This document shows, piece by piece, positions 1 through 11,752 of a stretch of DNA of 64,000 nt. Below the pieces are notes generated by a model. The model was not told where the DNA came from. It did no database searches and worked only from the letters and a program-made list of their open reading frames with translations. A program made the translations under genes and the position numbers. Origin of the DNA: Siphonodentalium dalli (Eukaryota; Mollusca; Scaphopoda; Gadilida; Siphonodentaliidae). The stretch is from the NCBI GenBank assembly GCA_032622095.1, contig CP136065.1:35994732-36058731 (forward strand), written 5' to 3'. Numbering within the stretch: position 1 is the stretch's first letter; each line of letters starts with the position of its first letter.

Positions 1-66
1 GGAGTCTCATGTGCTCAGGACAAGGTATCACGGACAACGGAAGATATACCGACGACAAGGAACACA

Positions 67-945
67 CGAGATATTTAATGGATTTTGATGAAATTTTTCG
101 CATATGATTTGTTGTACTAAAGACATCAAGTGTGCTAAGCACTGTGCTGTGATGTGAGATATGGCTGAGTGAGCACGAATTCAATGGAATAGGGTCACTT
201 TTCAAAAGTTGCAGAAACACAGGTAGAATGATCACAGTCATTCGGCTGTGCCTTGGTCCCCCACTTCTCGCACGGGGATGTTGGTTTCGCGAACGCGCAT
301 GCGCCGAAACAGGCGGTCCGAGGCAAACAACCACCTTCGCGGGAAACGCGTTCGAGGTTTCCCACTCTTTAGGCGAAAAGCGGGAACGAGAAATATCCCG
401 TCGGGGAGTGAGATTCGTGAGTCAGGCCTCCGAGGCGAAAAGTCGTTGCAAGGAATCGAAGACATCCTTATCTGTTTATACCTCAATGGTCTTCATAGTG
501 GGAAGTATGGTTTACTGGAAAATGGCTTCAAAGAAACTGATTTCAATAACTCTGTGTTGCTCACGGCATGAAACTTGTTGTCATTCTGAAGGAATGGCAT
601 GGGCATGCAGCGGGTACATTGTGTCCCATAGATGACACGCATATTTTTGTGGACTCACGGTGTCTCTTTGGACCACATTTACAGCCAGTAACAACTTGTG
701 TGAACAATGGAACACTGGAGTGACTGTCCACTCTTCACCAGTGTATTGCAACTTTTAAAAAGCACCCCTCTTCCATTCAATTCGTGCTTAGCCGACCATA
801 ACATAACTCACAAGATGGTGCCTCGCACAGGTTGTGTCTCAGATACCACTAAACATTTGCGTAAAGTTTCGTCAAAATCCCATCCAATATCTCATAAAAT
901 ATTACCGAATATATTGGGGGGGGGGCTTTCTTTTGTTTAAGTGTT
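67..945. mobile_element. Palindromic DNA transposon, family A, copy 1 (left end truncated)
   Basis: This stretch is homologous, in reverse orientation, to the element at 2798-3555. The right arm (about 720-945) matches the outer arm of that element, down to the AATATATT tract and the terminal GTGTTT. The left arm is recognisable only from about 67, so its outermost ~40 bases are missing. The centre (about 470-640) is the reverse complement of the centre of copy 2. A GC-rich block at about 285-465 is absent from copy 2 and looks like an insertion. No transposase frame survives, so this is a non-autonomous or dead copy. Confidence 0.7.
285..465. other. GC-rich insertion inside family A copy 1
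   Basis: About 180 bases rich in CG dinucleotides lie between two stretches that are contiguous in the related element at 2798-3555. The block contains a repeated GGCGAAAAG motif (around 372 and 434) and little else recognisable. Its composition differs sharply from the AT-rich surroundings. I cannot identify it. Confidence 0.45.
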
Positions 946-990
946 TACATACGTTAGGAACCTGATGGAGACGTTCAACGTCAGGACTCA

Positions 991-1128
991 GGAGCCTACT
1001 GGAAACGTTACCGACCCAGGATATCGCGTAATATCAGGAGCCTACTGGAAACGTTACCGACCCAGGATATCGCGTAATATCAGGAGCCTACTGGAAACGT
1101 TACCGACCCAGGATATCGCGTAATATCA
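991..1128. repeat. 46-bp minisatellite, three copies
   Basis: Three almost identical tandem units begin at 991, 1037 and 1083, each starting GGAGCCTACTGG and containing ATATCGCGTAATATC. The partial similarity just upstream suggests an eroded extra unit. Confidence 0.95.
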
Positions 1129-1904
1129 GGGCTAATTTACCTCTTATACAGATGAAGAGAGAGTAAAAGATAAGGTTTCAAACGTTTTTCGGTATAAAAT
1201 AGTCCTGACTGACAAACAAACAAACCACACACGTTTGATAAGATTATTTAAAATGTAATGGAGGCTGAGTTTATAGTTTGTAGAAAAGCATTTTGTGAAA
1301 GCAAACTACAAATCTACTCAAAACCAACCATCGACAGAAGTCGCAGATATATTTCGAGTAACGGTAACTCTAATGTTACAGTATTAGCCGTTGGCAGCCA
1401 GTGTCATACACTAGCTGGTATGCAAATGATCTTAAGTGACATAGTCTATGGAATATGTTGGTGTCATTCCATCGACCTTTCTCTATTGGCAAGTGATGAT
1501 TACAAGTACCGAATTGACAAAGAGTTATTACGTTTCTAGTATCCAAATGGTCCAAGTATTTTTCGAAATGTATATCATGTTTGAATATTTTATAAGTACT
1601 GCCTCGACTAGAGTTTTCAATGTTCGATAACCAGATGTCACGGAATTGACTATGCAGACTACATTTAAAATAAAGTACATTTGTTCTGAGCATGTAATAT
1701 AATTATCCCACACTTAACAAATGAATCTGCCCAGATTTTGTTAGAATATCTTTCACTTTCTCTATCCATTTGAACTTTACGGACACAGCTTCACAAACCG
1801 ACACCCCCATATGGGCGAAAATTCGAACCGATTGCCACTTCTGTCCAAACGATTTGACATAATGTAGGACAATACTCAATATTTAGTTAAATGTCACCCT
1901 AAAT
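1129..1904. other. Non-genic stretch
   Basis: AT-rich DNA with only short overlapping open frames on both strands and no recognisable domain. I see no gene here. Confidence 0.5.
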
Positions 1905-2350
1905 ACTGGTGTGAAAGTCAAGATATCAAATCAATTCCAACCTTATTACTGGTGTGAAAGTCAAGATATCAAATCAATTTCAAACTAAATACTGGTGTGA
2001 AAGTCAAGATATCAAATCAATTTCAAACTAAATACTGGTGTGAAAGTCAAGATATCAAATCAATTTCAAACTAAATACTGGTGTGAAAGTCAAGATATCA
2101 AATCAATTTCAACCTAAATACTTGTGTGAAAGTCACAATATCAAATACATTTCAACCTAAATACTGGTTGTGAAAGTCAAGATATCAAATCAATTTCAAC
2201 CTAAATACTGGTGTGAAAGTCAAGATATCAAATCAACTCCAACCTTATTAATGGTATGAAAGTAAAGATATCGAATCAATTTCAACCTAAATACTGGTGT
2301 GAAAGTCAAGATATCAAATCAACTCCAACCTTATTACTGGTATGAAAGTA
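1905..2350. repeat. 43-bp minisatellite, about ten copies
   Basis: Tandem units begin at 1905, 1948, 1991, 2034 and 2077 and continue to about 2350. Each contains ACTGGTGTGAAAGTC followed by AAGATATCAAATC. Outer units are more diverged, with small indels, than the central ones. Confidence 0.95.
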
Positions 2351-2797
2351 TATATCCATCTATTGAACATTTTGGCCAAGCTTGTGGAGGTGGTTAGGCC
2401 CCACCCTCGAACTTTGTTTTTATACTTGAATCGCTTGGCCACATTGGTTGCTTCCCTTTTATCATCGAAGTTTTGTGTGCAGTATGTCTTCGAACTAAAA
2501 ATATCTAACAATTATACAGGTACAATATGTTACATTATAAAACGCGTTCTTGTGTTGTAAAAACTGAACGGAGATTGTCTCGAAAACGTGGCTGTAAATG
2601 CAATAATATACTATAGAACAGCCGTATTCCTAAAATAATTCGCGTCATTTTGATATATGGATTAACCATTAACCACATACACGATAGTGGTTATATTTTT
2701 GCTGAACGGTATAACTGAAAACAGTGGAGACCGGCGAAACGTAAAGTGTCGTCGAACAAGCTTCAATCAGCCCTCATGCCCCTGGTACTTGACATAT

Positions 2798-3555
2798 AAA
2801 CACCTCAAAAAAAGAAAGTCCCCCAATATATTTGGTAATATTTTATGAGATATTGGATCGAATTTGACGATACTTTACGCACATATTTAGTGGTATCTGA
2901 GACACATCATGTGGGAGGTACCGTCCTGTGAGTGCTGTTATGGCCGACTGAGCACGAATTAAATGGAAGAGATGTGCTTTTTAAAAGTTGCAAAACACTG
3001 ACATAGAGTGGTCAGTCACTCAATTGTTCGCACAAGTTGTTAATGTCTGTAAATGTGGCCCAAAAGTGACACTGAGTCAACAATAACATGCGTATCATCT
3101 TCGGGACACAATATGCCCGCTGCATGCCCAGTCCATTCAGTCTAACCACATTCATTTGGAATGACACCTTTCAGAAGTTTCATGCCGTGAGCAACACAGA
3201 GTTATTGAAATCAGTCTCTTTGAAGCCATTTTTCAGTAAACCATGTTTCCCACCATGTAGGCCATTGGTGTACCAACAGATAATGATGTTCCAAGTCCGT
3301 GCGAGAAGTGGTGGACCAATGCACAGCGAAGTGACTATATGATCACTCTACCTGTGTTTTTGCAACTTTTGAAAAGTGCCCCTCTTCCATTCAATTCGTG
3401 CTCACCCAGCCATAGCTCACATCACAACAGAGTGCTTAACACACTTGATGTCTCTGGTACCACACATCATTTGTGAAAGGTTTCATCAAAATCCATCCAG
3501 TATCTCGTAAAATATTACCGAATATATTAAGGGGACTTTACTTTTTGAGGTGTTT
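2798..3555. mobile_element. Palindromic DNA transposon, family A, copy 2
   Basis: The ends are inverted copies of each other: AAACACCTCAAAAA at 2798 pairs with TTTTTGAGGTGTTT at 3542-3555. Similarity continues inward for about 210 bases on each side (2798-3010 and 3341-3555), with small differences. The centre has no transposase frame. The same element lies inverted at 67-945. It is best read as a non-autonomous DNA transposon with long inverted repeats; the superfamily is not determined. Confidence 0.85.
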
Positions 3556-3780
3556 AGTTATAGTCTTGTTCGACCACTTTTTGCTGTTCAGTGAAACATC
3601 TGCAAATGGCAATTCGCTATAAGTTTTACAGCTACAAAACCTATTGATTGCATTGCCCCATGGACCATGTTAACGACTACACCATGTTGAAACAAGAAAA
3701 CTAAGATGCATGCATCAGGTCGGCCGTGAACTATCTACCATAGAATTGTTGTAGCTATCGATTATACATTTTGAAACACC

Positions 3781-3837
3781 TGTCTGTATGTATGTATGTA
3801 TGTATGTGTGTATGCGTGAATGCATGTGTGTATGTGT
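3781..3837. repeat. (TGTA)n microsatellite
   Basis: Runs of TGTA/TATG, becoming irregular towards the 3' side. Confidence 0.9.
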
Positions 3838-3889
3838 TATAGACTCTAACACTGCTCGAATTTGGTATTTAACGTGTCAACTTGACCTC

Positions 3890-4645
3890 GCTCATAGGCA
3901 TGTTTCTGGACCTTGACCGATCCGACTAAAAAATTGTGTGTAGGACTACTTCGATCCCGGGAGCAATATGGACGGGTCCAATTTCACGTGGGACCATGTT
4001 CTCGAACGTGCTGATATAGGCATGTTTCTGGACCAATTGAACAATAGTTTGGCCAGACGCTGTATATACTGGGTACTGTCCAGATGGAGGCGATCACAAA
4101 AAAATCCCTAACTAGCCCGAACGAAGTCGAGTACATCAGCTAGTTTAATATATATTTTGGACATTTGTCTGTCTGTTTGTCTGTTAGCTATGGTCGGGAA
4201 AACTGCCGGACAGATTTGACGAAATTTGATACCTAGGGGTAATTATTTCCAGGGAGTATTTTGGACGGGTCAAATCTTGATCCCGACCTGACTTTGACAT
4301 TCAAAAAGATCAATTCAAGGTCAAATCTGGTAAAACGGAAGTATTTCAACGAAATTTGATACCTACTGTTACTTTTGTCCCAGGAGTGTTTCGGGTGGGT
4401 CAAATCATGACCATGACCTGATCTTGACATTCAAAATTGTCAATTCAAGGTCAAATCGGGTATAAAGCCGGGCGGATTTCGACGGGTACTTTTGTCGTGA
4501 CTTTTGTCCGGGGAGTGTTTTGGACGGGTCAAATCGTGACCCCGACATGACCTTCACCTTTAAAATAGTCAATTCAAGGTTAAATCGCGCATTTCTCCGA
4601 AAATCAGAGGGGAACATCCCGGACGAAGTGGGGTCCACGAGCTAC
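3890..4645. repeat. Dispersed repeat with ~130-bp internal units, copy 1
   Basis: Repeated blocks contain GAAATTTGATACCT, TTTTGTCC..GGAGTGTTTTGG and GGGTCAAATC, starting near 4220 and 4350 and again, with a small deletion, near 4480. A second copy of the same family lies at 23280-23690. The 5' part carries a CTGTCTGTTTGTCTGT tract, present in both copies. Fragments of open frame run through the units on the minus strand, but this follows from period and composition and no protein family is recognised. Confidence 0.8.
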
Positions 4646-6090
4646 TATTATATATTTCTTGATTTAGTTACAAACTAAATACCTGTATATTGTACAAAGA
4701 AATGTTTGACAAATATATCTGTATCAATATTACCATACGGGTCATTAAAATAGATACGACGAAACAAATTTTGAAGGGTGCATGTATCAGGTAAATATTT
4801 ATATTTCAAATGATGACAGGAATGCAGAAAGTTGGAGTACCTACGTAATACTGGCTATCCGCATGAAGAGATATACATGTATATAAAAACCAGATGAGGG
4901 ATATGTCTGTACAGTTGCTAAACAATTCAGTCATGCAAAAGAGGATCAAAGAGTAAGATACCAAATTGCTGCCTGTGGTAATGTTTTTTAACGAAATTCG
5001 GGAAAATTAGATTACTCTCACCCTGGTTATCCAGAAGATAATTGTGGAATCTGATGACGATCGGACAAGGGGTGTCGTCTGTAGGATCAACCAAATTATT
5101 TAGCCATAAAAATAGTAAAATTGAAGATCACCGCTGGCAGTGATGTCTTCACAAGGACAGTTTGAGAACAAAATATGGCTCACATCTAGCGGTGACCCAA
5201 AATATCCACATAAGAAAAAGTTCTCCAATAAAAGCTGACTGCAGGGTGCGCCAATTGATTCAAATTCGAAATTTAGCAGGGTGTACTGCTTGTGGCCATG
5301 TTTTCCCCGCAAATTTGATAGACTGATGGACAAAACCACTGAATCCGTTGAATCAATATACATGTATACATGGATTAATTTATATGCATTGTTATACACA
5401 GTACTGGTATATAAAGGTACTGAAAATAACTATATTACTAGTATACACAAAATAAACCATATATCATGGCTATGGGTTCTAATATCCGAACATGACAGCT
5501 GAGAACTTGGTGTGAATTAAAGAGTGGTGGTTTCTCAAGCATATCTAACCCTCCACGTTAGGCACATGCCATTAAATGTCATAAGTATAATCTAGCTTGA
5601 GGACAGAAGTGATCCATAAAACCCCCCTTAATTCAACCAGGTCCTCGCGCGATGTATGATCGATCACATGATGATCTAGGGGGATTAGAATTGATGTATA
5701 AAAACAGCACTGCATGTAAATATAAAATAAAATAGTGCTACATCTTATGACAGATTATTGCCATATATAATCAGTGATTATACAGACAGTCTGACAAAAT
5801 AAAGTTTCAGTGACACTCTATCCGAAGAGGGGAATAATTTCATCTGTTACAGTCAATGGAGCAATTATGAATCTGGAAAGGTGAAATTTCTAAGTAATAC
5901 TAGATATCGACATGACGCGATAAAATATAACGTAAATGCAATATGGCCGCTGGCGACCATTTTTTCCTATGAAATTAAAAAAATATTTGATAGCTCTCAT
6001 CTGATAGATGAATATCAAGATAAATATGAAGTTTGGTGATGATCGGATGAGTGAAGTGGACTGTGGTCTGTGCTAAACGGTTTAGTAATG
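4646..6090. other. Non-genic repeat-derived stretch
   Basis: No recognisable gene. The portions at about 4800-5100 and 5830-6080 resemble each other weakly (a GATGATCGGA motif with similar flanks), which suggests old copies of one dispersed repeat. Confidence 0.4.
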
Positions 6091-6390
6091 CTTAAAAAGA
6101 TTCTTACCTTAATATTTTTATGTTCACTTTATAAACTTCACTGAGTCATCTTTGTCATGTATTGAGTTTGATATCTTTTGTTAACAGTTTATAAATCATG
6201 TATGTCTCATGTTTGTTATTTTAATTTATGTGTTTATTATCATTAAATAAAGTTGCATTCCTTAAAAAGATTCTTACCTCAATGTTTTTATGTTCACTTT
6301 ATAAACTCCACTGAGTCATCTTTGTCATGTATTGAATTTGATATCTTTTGTTAACAGTTTATAAATTATGTATGTCTCGTGTTCGTTATT
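6091..6390. repeat. 170-bp tandem duplication with AATAAA-type end
   Basis: The sequence from 6091 (CTTAAAAAGATTCTTACC) repeats from 6261 with only scattered substitutions. Each unit includes TTAACAGTTTATAAAT and the first ends with TTAAATAAAGTTGCATTC. This looks like the 3' end of a transcribed short element duplicated in tandem. Confidence 0.9.
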
Positions 6391-8109
6391 ATATTATATA
6401 CACTTTATAGTGTGTTTTCAGAACGAAAACAAATTGAATAAAATCAACAAATTTGTAAATTTAAAAACAATTCAAACGTTGTTGTATTCCATGTCCCAGA
6501 CCGGACATATACACCAAATTTCAATAATATTCATTGAGAAACAACGGACCAAACGCTATATAACACCCGTATACATCTTTTATTCCGTATCGGACTCGGG
6601 TACATGTTATAGTAGGTACCGAATTGACACACGTCGACTGGGCGAGTTGGCCCTGGTGCGATTAGGCCGATTCCGGCACATTCTAGAATTTACCGTATGT
6701 ATCCGTTTACGCGTAGTTTACTTTAGAAAGTTCCGCAATTAATACCGTAAATAGAGCGACCATATTTGACAGAGAATGCCTCTGTTATTGATTATCAAGT
6801 TGCTGTACATTAAAAACGACAAATTCACATGCTCGTTCAAGCGCAGTAGTCTATTTTCCCCATGTTAAAGGACATCCACAAATACTAAATAACGCTAACC
6901 TACTGCCGAATGTTTGACACGACAACTGTTAACATATTTGGGCTGAATTCATCTGACGCGGTATTATTCCTCAAAATAAACAACAAAACCATCGTTACTT
7001 GGAAATGTAGTTTGGGCTAACATTTACATAAATCCTCCAGATCAATTATCCGACACACACGTCAGATGAAAAAGTCACATGAAGTAACCGGCCAAATTGG
7101 CCGAAATAAAAACAGAATAGTGAGTTATTTATGAAAATATCATTAGATTCCGACGATTGATGTGCTTTATGCACGTATAACTTCGCGTAATTGTATAAGC
7201 AAAACTATTCAATGATAGTTATCCATCAGATATATGCTGTACACTATGTGGTAATCAATTAAACAAAGGTATGTGGTAATTTTTGTTCTCAGGCGATGGA
7301 TCAATATGAACAGAGCATGTGTTGCATTTTCGATGTTCTGCGTTGAGTGATAAGCATTACGATGCCTTGTATGAACGGGATTCCAGACTGGGCATTTTGT
7401 TGAACCGTGTAGTGCATACAGATGCACATATGCATGCTATAGAGCCAGAACATGTCACCACGTTGTCAATTTGAAACAAAAAATAAGCCCAAGGTTTCAC
7501 ATAAGCGGGCTGATGTTATACATCATGCTCAGTCAAGTAACGTTTGACACAAACAGGCTAAAGCAATTAATTGGCCAAACTAGCACAAAATTCTTGCGGT
7601 CATCGCTTAATGGGATTATGTTTCGTCTATGGAAAGAGGATCATAAGCCAATGTTAAAGATTTATTCTTTCAACCTGCAATGCAAATACAATGTATGAGA
7701 ATATTGAATTGTATGAAAAAAGTGATTACAGTCCATATACATACATGTAGTCCATAATCACGTTACTAGAAACAATATATTCCTTCTATATGGTAAAATA
7801 AATGGAATTTAAAGACATCGCATCATTATTATTAAAAAAATATTTCAAATGGGAAGGTCAAGTCTTTATATATACACGATGTTTAAGCGTGAAAGCTAGT
7901 AAGTTACCCACACATGTGAAAAGAAAAACGCTCACTGTGAACATGCATGGTGCAACACACAGTTTTATATGTATGCAAACGGTGATCGACTCAAACCCTT
8001 GACAAGAAAAAGTAATAAATTGCAATTTTGAACGGTCTAGTTCGGGCAAGATTGTCTTCGACTGTGGGACACCAAAATAAACGAAGCTTGCCTTATAACT
8101 TATAACTCC
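6391..8109. other. Non-genic stretch
   Basis: About 1.7 kb of AT-rich DNA. Short frames occur on both strands (for example 6368-6742 plus), but none shows a recognisable domain or composition. I see nothing functional apart from being the downstream flank of the minus-strand gene at 8110-9261. Confidence 0.4.
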
Positions 8110-9261
8110 TTATAATTCGTTCTTCAGCGAATGTTCCGTCGTTGAATATTGACCCATGTCACTGCAGGGTGAACACATATGTTTACCACCGAATTCGAGC
8201 GTCGCTCGCTTTATTATCTGACTGTCCAATATGTCGTTCGCACTGAACCAACGTCTCTGTTTCACCACCACGCGCGCCACAGCGTCATAGCTTTCAACGC
8301 AATCTCGCGTAAAACCAGTCGATTCTGGCCCAAACAAACATTCACTGAAGGATCGATCTGGTGCCTTCACAGACAGTTCCAATAAATTGAATAATCCGTG
8401 GACCGTAATGTTCATTTCTCCGGCGCATGCGTTATTCGACAGGGTAACAATACTATTAGTTGGACGAAAGTTTAAATTTAGTCCCTTATCTGGATTACGA
8501 TAACCAATCAGGTATGCGTTCACACTTACTGGACCGAAAGGTACCAATCCACCGGATAAAGCATACGATACGTCACTTCCGTTCTGCACGCCTTCAGACC
8601 ACACCCAACTTTCTGGGAACGATACGCCCCAGTTCTTTTCCAAATGGGCTATACCAGTGTCACTTTGGATAAATGAACCGTCACCTACTGATAGTTGGTA
8701 AAATACCACGTTTGAACCCAAACTATACACAAACCAATGAAGTGGCAAAGGGAGGTAATACAGCCATCCTTCTGGACCTGTCCCTGTGGAATCCCACGAG
8801 TGATCTCCCTTCAGCTCTCCACGAAACACGACACCAGAAACATTGAACCGAAATAGAATAGTGTTACCGTTCACGGAAAACCCGCCGTGCTGTCCCACAG
8901 ACCAAGAGAATGAAGGCGAGGAAGTGAGGTCAGGGTTGTGCGTAACAGTTTGACCTCCGTTCACAGTGATTTTACAAACTTCAGCCGGGAAAAATCCGTC
9001 GTATGACACCAGTTTTTGGCCATGACTACCATCCCCACGACGAACCAATATGCTGACTACGACCAAAGGTCCAACGTCCTCTGTTTTCGGATCTGGCAGT
9101 ACTTTGCCGAACAGAAGACCAATACTGTTGTCTCGTTTGTGATCAATAAGACGCATGTACCATCCCTCTACGAATGGTCCTACCGCAGGGTATGGGTGCG
9201 GATCATAAAGGCTTGCCCTGACTGAGCGAAGAATGAGGGCTAGAAAGAGTCGCCTAATCAT
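8110..9261 (-). CDS. Tocopherol-cyclase-like secretory protein with C-terminal KNEL
   Basis: An uninterrupted 383-residue frame starts at ATG 9259-9261 and ends with TAA at 8110-8112. It opens with a short signal-peptide-like segment (residues 1-17, two arginines followed by a hydrophobic run). The body carries features I associate with the tocopherol cyclase family: FVEGWYMRL at 30-38, HWFVYSLGS at 175-183, HLEKNWG at 206-212 and FPESWVW at 215-221. The plant enzyme closes the chromanol ring of vitamin E in plastids. Animals are not known to make tocopherol, so the substrate is unknown, and a lipid-binding or lipid-modifying role is inference. The last four residues are KNEL, a variant of the KDEL retrieval signal, which together with the signal peptide suggests residence in the ER lumen. 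Several N-X-S/T sites are present. No intron is needed. Confidence 0.75.
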   Translation of the reverse strand: MIRRLFLALILRSVRASLYDPHPYPAVGPFVEGWYMRLIDHKRDNSIGLLFGKVLPDPKTEDVGPLVVVSILVRRGDGSHGQKLVSYDGFFPAEVCKITVNGGQTVTHNPDLTSSPSFSWSVGQHGGFSVNGNTILFRFNVSGVVFRGELKGDHSWDSTGTGPEGWLYYLPLPLHWFVYSLGSNVVFYQLSVGDGSFIQSDTGIAHLEKNWGVSFPESWVWSEGVQNGSDVSYALSGGLVPFGPVSVNAYLIGYRNPDKGLNLNFRPTNSIVTLSNNACAGEMNITVHGLFNLLELSVKAPDRSFSECLFGPESTGFTRDCVESYDAVARVVVKQRRWFSANDILDSQIIKRATLEFGGKHMCSPCSDMGQYSTTEHSLKNEL

Positions 9262-9810
9262 GATGCATGCAGTATGGTACTCGTGAATTTAACAGCACAC
9301 AAATGAAACACACACACTAACTACATTCATATACCCATCACTGATGCAGCGTGAACGATAGCTATATATATGGCAATATACATGTTAATGTACACATAAT
9401 ATAATCAGACGTATAACATGACGCTGAATACGACACCCGTGGATGGACACTTCATATTTCCTGCGTAGTTTTGGCTAAGAGTTTATTCATATGATTAGTC
9501 ACACGTCTGTGGTAGCTAACTGCATAGCTGCGTGTATTGGCGACTGATGACTGCTCGTTTCTGTGCAATAAATTAAAGGCACGGGTGGACTTCGTTAAAG
9601 GTTATAATTTAGAAATAACAGTTACCAAGTTATTATAATTTCCTCAAGAATAGAGTAATAGTATAGTTTAATGATTTTGTTGGAGTTGCTCTTTGTCAAT
9701 AAATTATCTCTCTCTCTAATGATAGTATATATGAATGCGATATTATCCAATCCACAAATCACACTTTGAGTGAGCCGAGCATTTGTTTATACACAGCACG
9801 TAAATAGTGA
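9262..9810. other. Upstream region of the tocopherol-cyclase-like gene
   Basis: AT-rich, without recognisable genes. It should contain the promoter of the minus-strand gene ending at 8110. A CAATAAATTATCTCTCTCTC string at about 9697-9716 resembles the simple-repeat tail of a short retroposon. No TATA box can be assigned with confidence. Confidence 0.35.
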
Positions 9811-10006
9811 GCGATGAGGAAAACACTCAACACCGTGGCGATTTTTTTTAATTGGAGAGTGATATACGGTGACCCATTCAACACCGGCATCTTGAGTGGA
9901 GAGGATTAACGAACGCTATACCGGTATTTTGTGAACAATTTGGTGTCCCTCTCTAACCAAAGTTCAATTAGTGGGTCTCCCCATTGTTGAGTGTTTTGCT
10001 TATCGC
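9811..10006. repeat. Small foldback element
   Basis: GCGATGAGGAAAACACTCAA at 9811 pairs in reverse with the 22 bases at 9985-10006, with two mismatches. The ~150 bases between show only weak further pairing. It is probably a MITE or its remnant. Confidence 0.5.
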
Positions 10007-10020
10007 AACTCTTTACTCAC

Positions 10021-10205
10021 TGTTTGTTTACATACCATGGCGTTTGTTTACATTTTATGGACTACTCAAATGCAATATACCCGATAATAATGATTGGTAT
10101 AAGAACAAAGCTTGTCTATTATACAATATTATTTCTGTTTATGACGGTGTTAACGGGTGTGACTATTAATTCATATCCTAGCGGAAATACGCACATATAT
10201 AATGT
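10021..10205 (+). repeat. Dispersed repeat C, partial copy
   Basis: Shares the TTTGTTTACAT stretches and the run containing GATTGGTATAAGAACAAAG, TGTCTAT and ATTTCTGTTTATG with the longer copies at 14451-14860 and 17216-17580. It is more diverged and lacks the 5' part. Confidence 0.65.
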
Positions 10206-10724
10206 GAAATAGGTACATAATGTGATTATTTGATTCTGAAATAAGCAGACAATGGACTCTTATCCGTTATTTAGTTTTATGGCGCGCGACACCGTGAAAA
10301 CACATGTTAAAGAGCGTACACCTGAAAAGTCGTGAGTTGGCTTATTATGTGTCTGCAGTCTGAATCGTTAATTATCCTTCATGTGACGTAACATAAGGGA
10401 CTACTAGCGACACATAGTGTCAAACTTGAAAGCCTGTCACAATTGGCTTTTATCTACAGAAACGGCTGGACCATCGGAGCTAAAAATGTGCACATACATG
10501 TATGCGTAATGTGACCTGGGGAATCTTGTTAGATAGATCCCGTTGACATCAAATGTCTTAAAAGGGCACTGATAATTAATTACATTAAATAATTAATTAT
10601 ATACACAAAAATGCAGTCAGACTGCATAATCCATATTGTATTGTTACCCAATAGTAGAGTTTTACTTCGTAAATCATTGGGATTTAGAATTAACTGGTTA
10701 ACCCCAAATTCGCGTTCGTAACGC

Positions 10725-11053
10725 CACAACGAACTGTTGCCCGCCCTGAATGAACTGTTGCCCGGTTTGCAATCGCGGCCAGCTTTCGTGACGTCACGAG
10801 TGAACTGTTGCCCGACCCGAGCGAACTGTAGACTGGCTCCGAGCGAACTGTTGACTGGCCAATGTATTGGGTAACAAAGCAATTATTTCATGTGTCTTTT
10901 GGGAACAGGAAAAATTGCTGTCCCTCGGTATCAGGAAAAACTATCGAACTGTTGCCCTCGGCTTTCGACCTTGGGCAACAGTTCGATAGTCATTCCTGAT
11001 ACCTCGGGACAACAATTTTGACTGTTCCCAAAAGACACATGAAATAATTGCTT
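10725..11053. repeat. Foldback with repeated GAACTGTTGCCC motif and an 81-bp-arm hairpin
   Basis: The motif GAACTGTTGCCC, or close variants, occurs near 10731, 10749, 10801, 10822, 10843 and 10945, and inverted at 10973. The last two form the tip of a large hairpin: 10877-10957 pairs with 10973-11053 (81 bases each, a few mismatches or one-base gaps) around a 15-base loop. No open frame fits the structure. It is probably a foldback transposon or hairpin MITE; the class is not known to me. Confidence 0.85.
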
Positions 11054-11585
11054 AATATTCAATCGCATGAATCGCCATAACTTCAGTTACGGGCGGCCGA
11101 TCACAAACACTTTTCGGCAACGTGCTCAGTGGATTGCTGACCACTTCTCTGGGGTGGGGGTACCCACTGAATGTGCTTGTTCTTTGTTTCACGGTAACAG
11201 TATATCAACAGAATGCTTTCTTATATTGTTTCTATTGGATGCAAAGTGCCGCCCATAGAATAAATTTGAAACTAAATGTTGTTTGTTTTAATATACGTTA
11301 ATACTCCTGATCGACATTTACATGTTCATGTAATCACCTAATGCTCAACTATACCCTGATGACGTTTTATGGTACGTACACACAACTGGCTAATTGTTCA
11401 TGAAATACTAATAGTTCATATATTGTTTGTCATCTGTTGTACATTTTTTAAAGGGACTTATTTCCTTCGCAGTGGGTTCATGCAAATTAATATACATTTT
11501 ACAAGAGTCTGTAAAACAACACACACCAACAAGTACAAGTAAAATATATAATTATATTATATCGATTTAGATTCTAATTTCATTA
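11054..11585. other. Non-genic stretch
   Basis: AT-rich, no gene recognised. Short frames only. Confidence 0.4.
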
Positions 11586-11752
11586 TTAACCCTTTAATGA
11601 CGGGAGCTCCGCTGGCGCAGCATTGTAGGTCATTTGTCAGTGCATTCTCTTATAATGCGAGTCTACCACAGGGAGCCGCGCATATATAAGAGAATGCATT
11701 GGCACAGGGTGTTCGCAACATTTCAGGAAGCTACAGTCATGAAAGGGTTAAT
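11586..11752. mobile_element. piggyBac-type MITE with internal hairpin, short copy
   Basis: The ends are TTAACCCTTTAATGA (11586-11600) and the exact reverse complement TCATGAAAGGGTTAA (11738-11752). TTAA as duplicated target followed by CCCTTT is the signature of piggyBac-type elements. The interior is a degenerate version of the 69-nt hairpin found intact elsewhere in the window (the arm with CATTCTCTTAT and its complement). It is too short to encode a transposase. Confidence 0.75.

Noticed and set aside
228-635. A 135-residue open frame on the plus strand
   Set aside because: It runs across the GC-rich insertion and the decayed transposon; no domain, and overlapping frames of similar length exist in other registers.
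560-660. PIF/Harbinger-like transposase phrase (PIDDTHIFV) in family A
   Set aside because: The short match is in one frame with stops close by, and no further conserved transposase blocks are found in either copy.
1258-1713. Overlapping short frames on both strands
   Set aside because: No recognisable domain or coding-like composition.
4233-4638. Frames with repeated DLTHPKHS/DPSKTLPG phrases
   Set aside because: They come from the ~130-bp dispersed repeat, and the same phrases arise at 23317-23737 for that reason.
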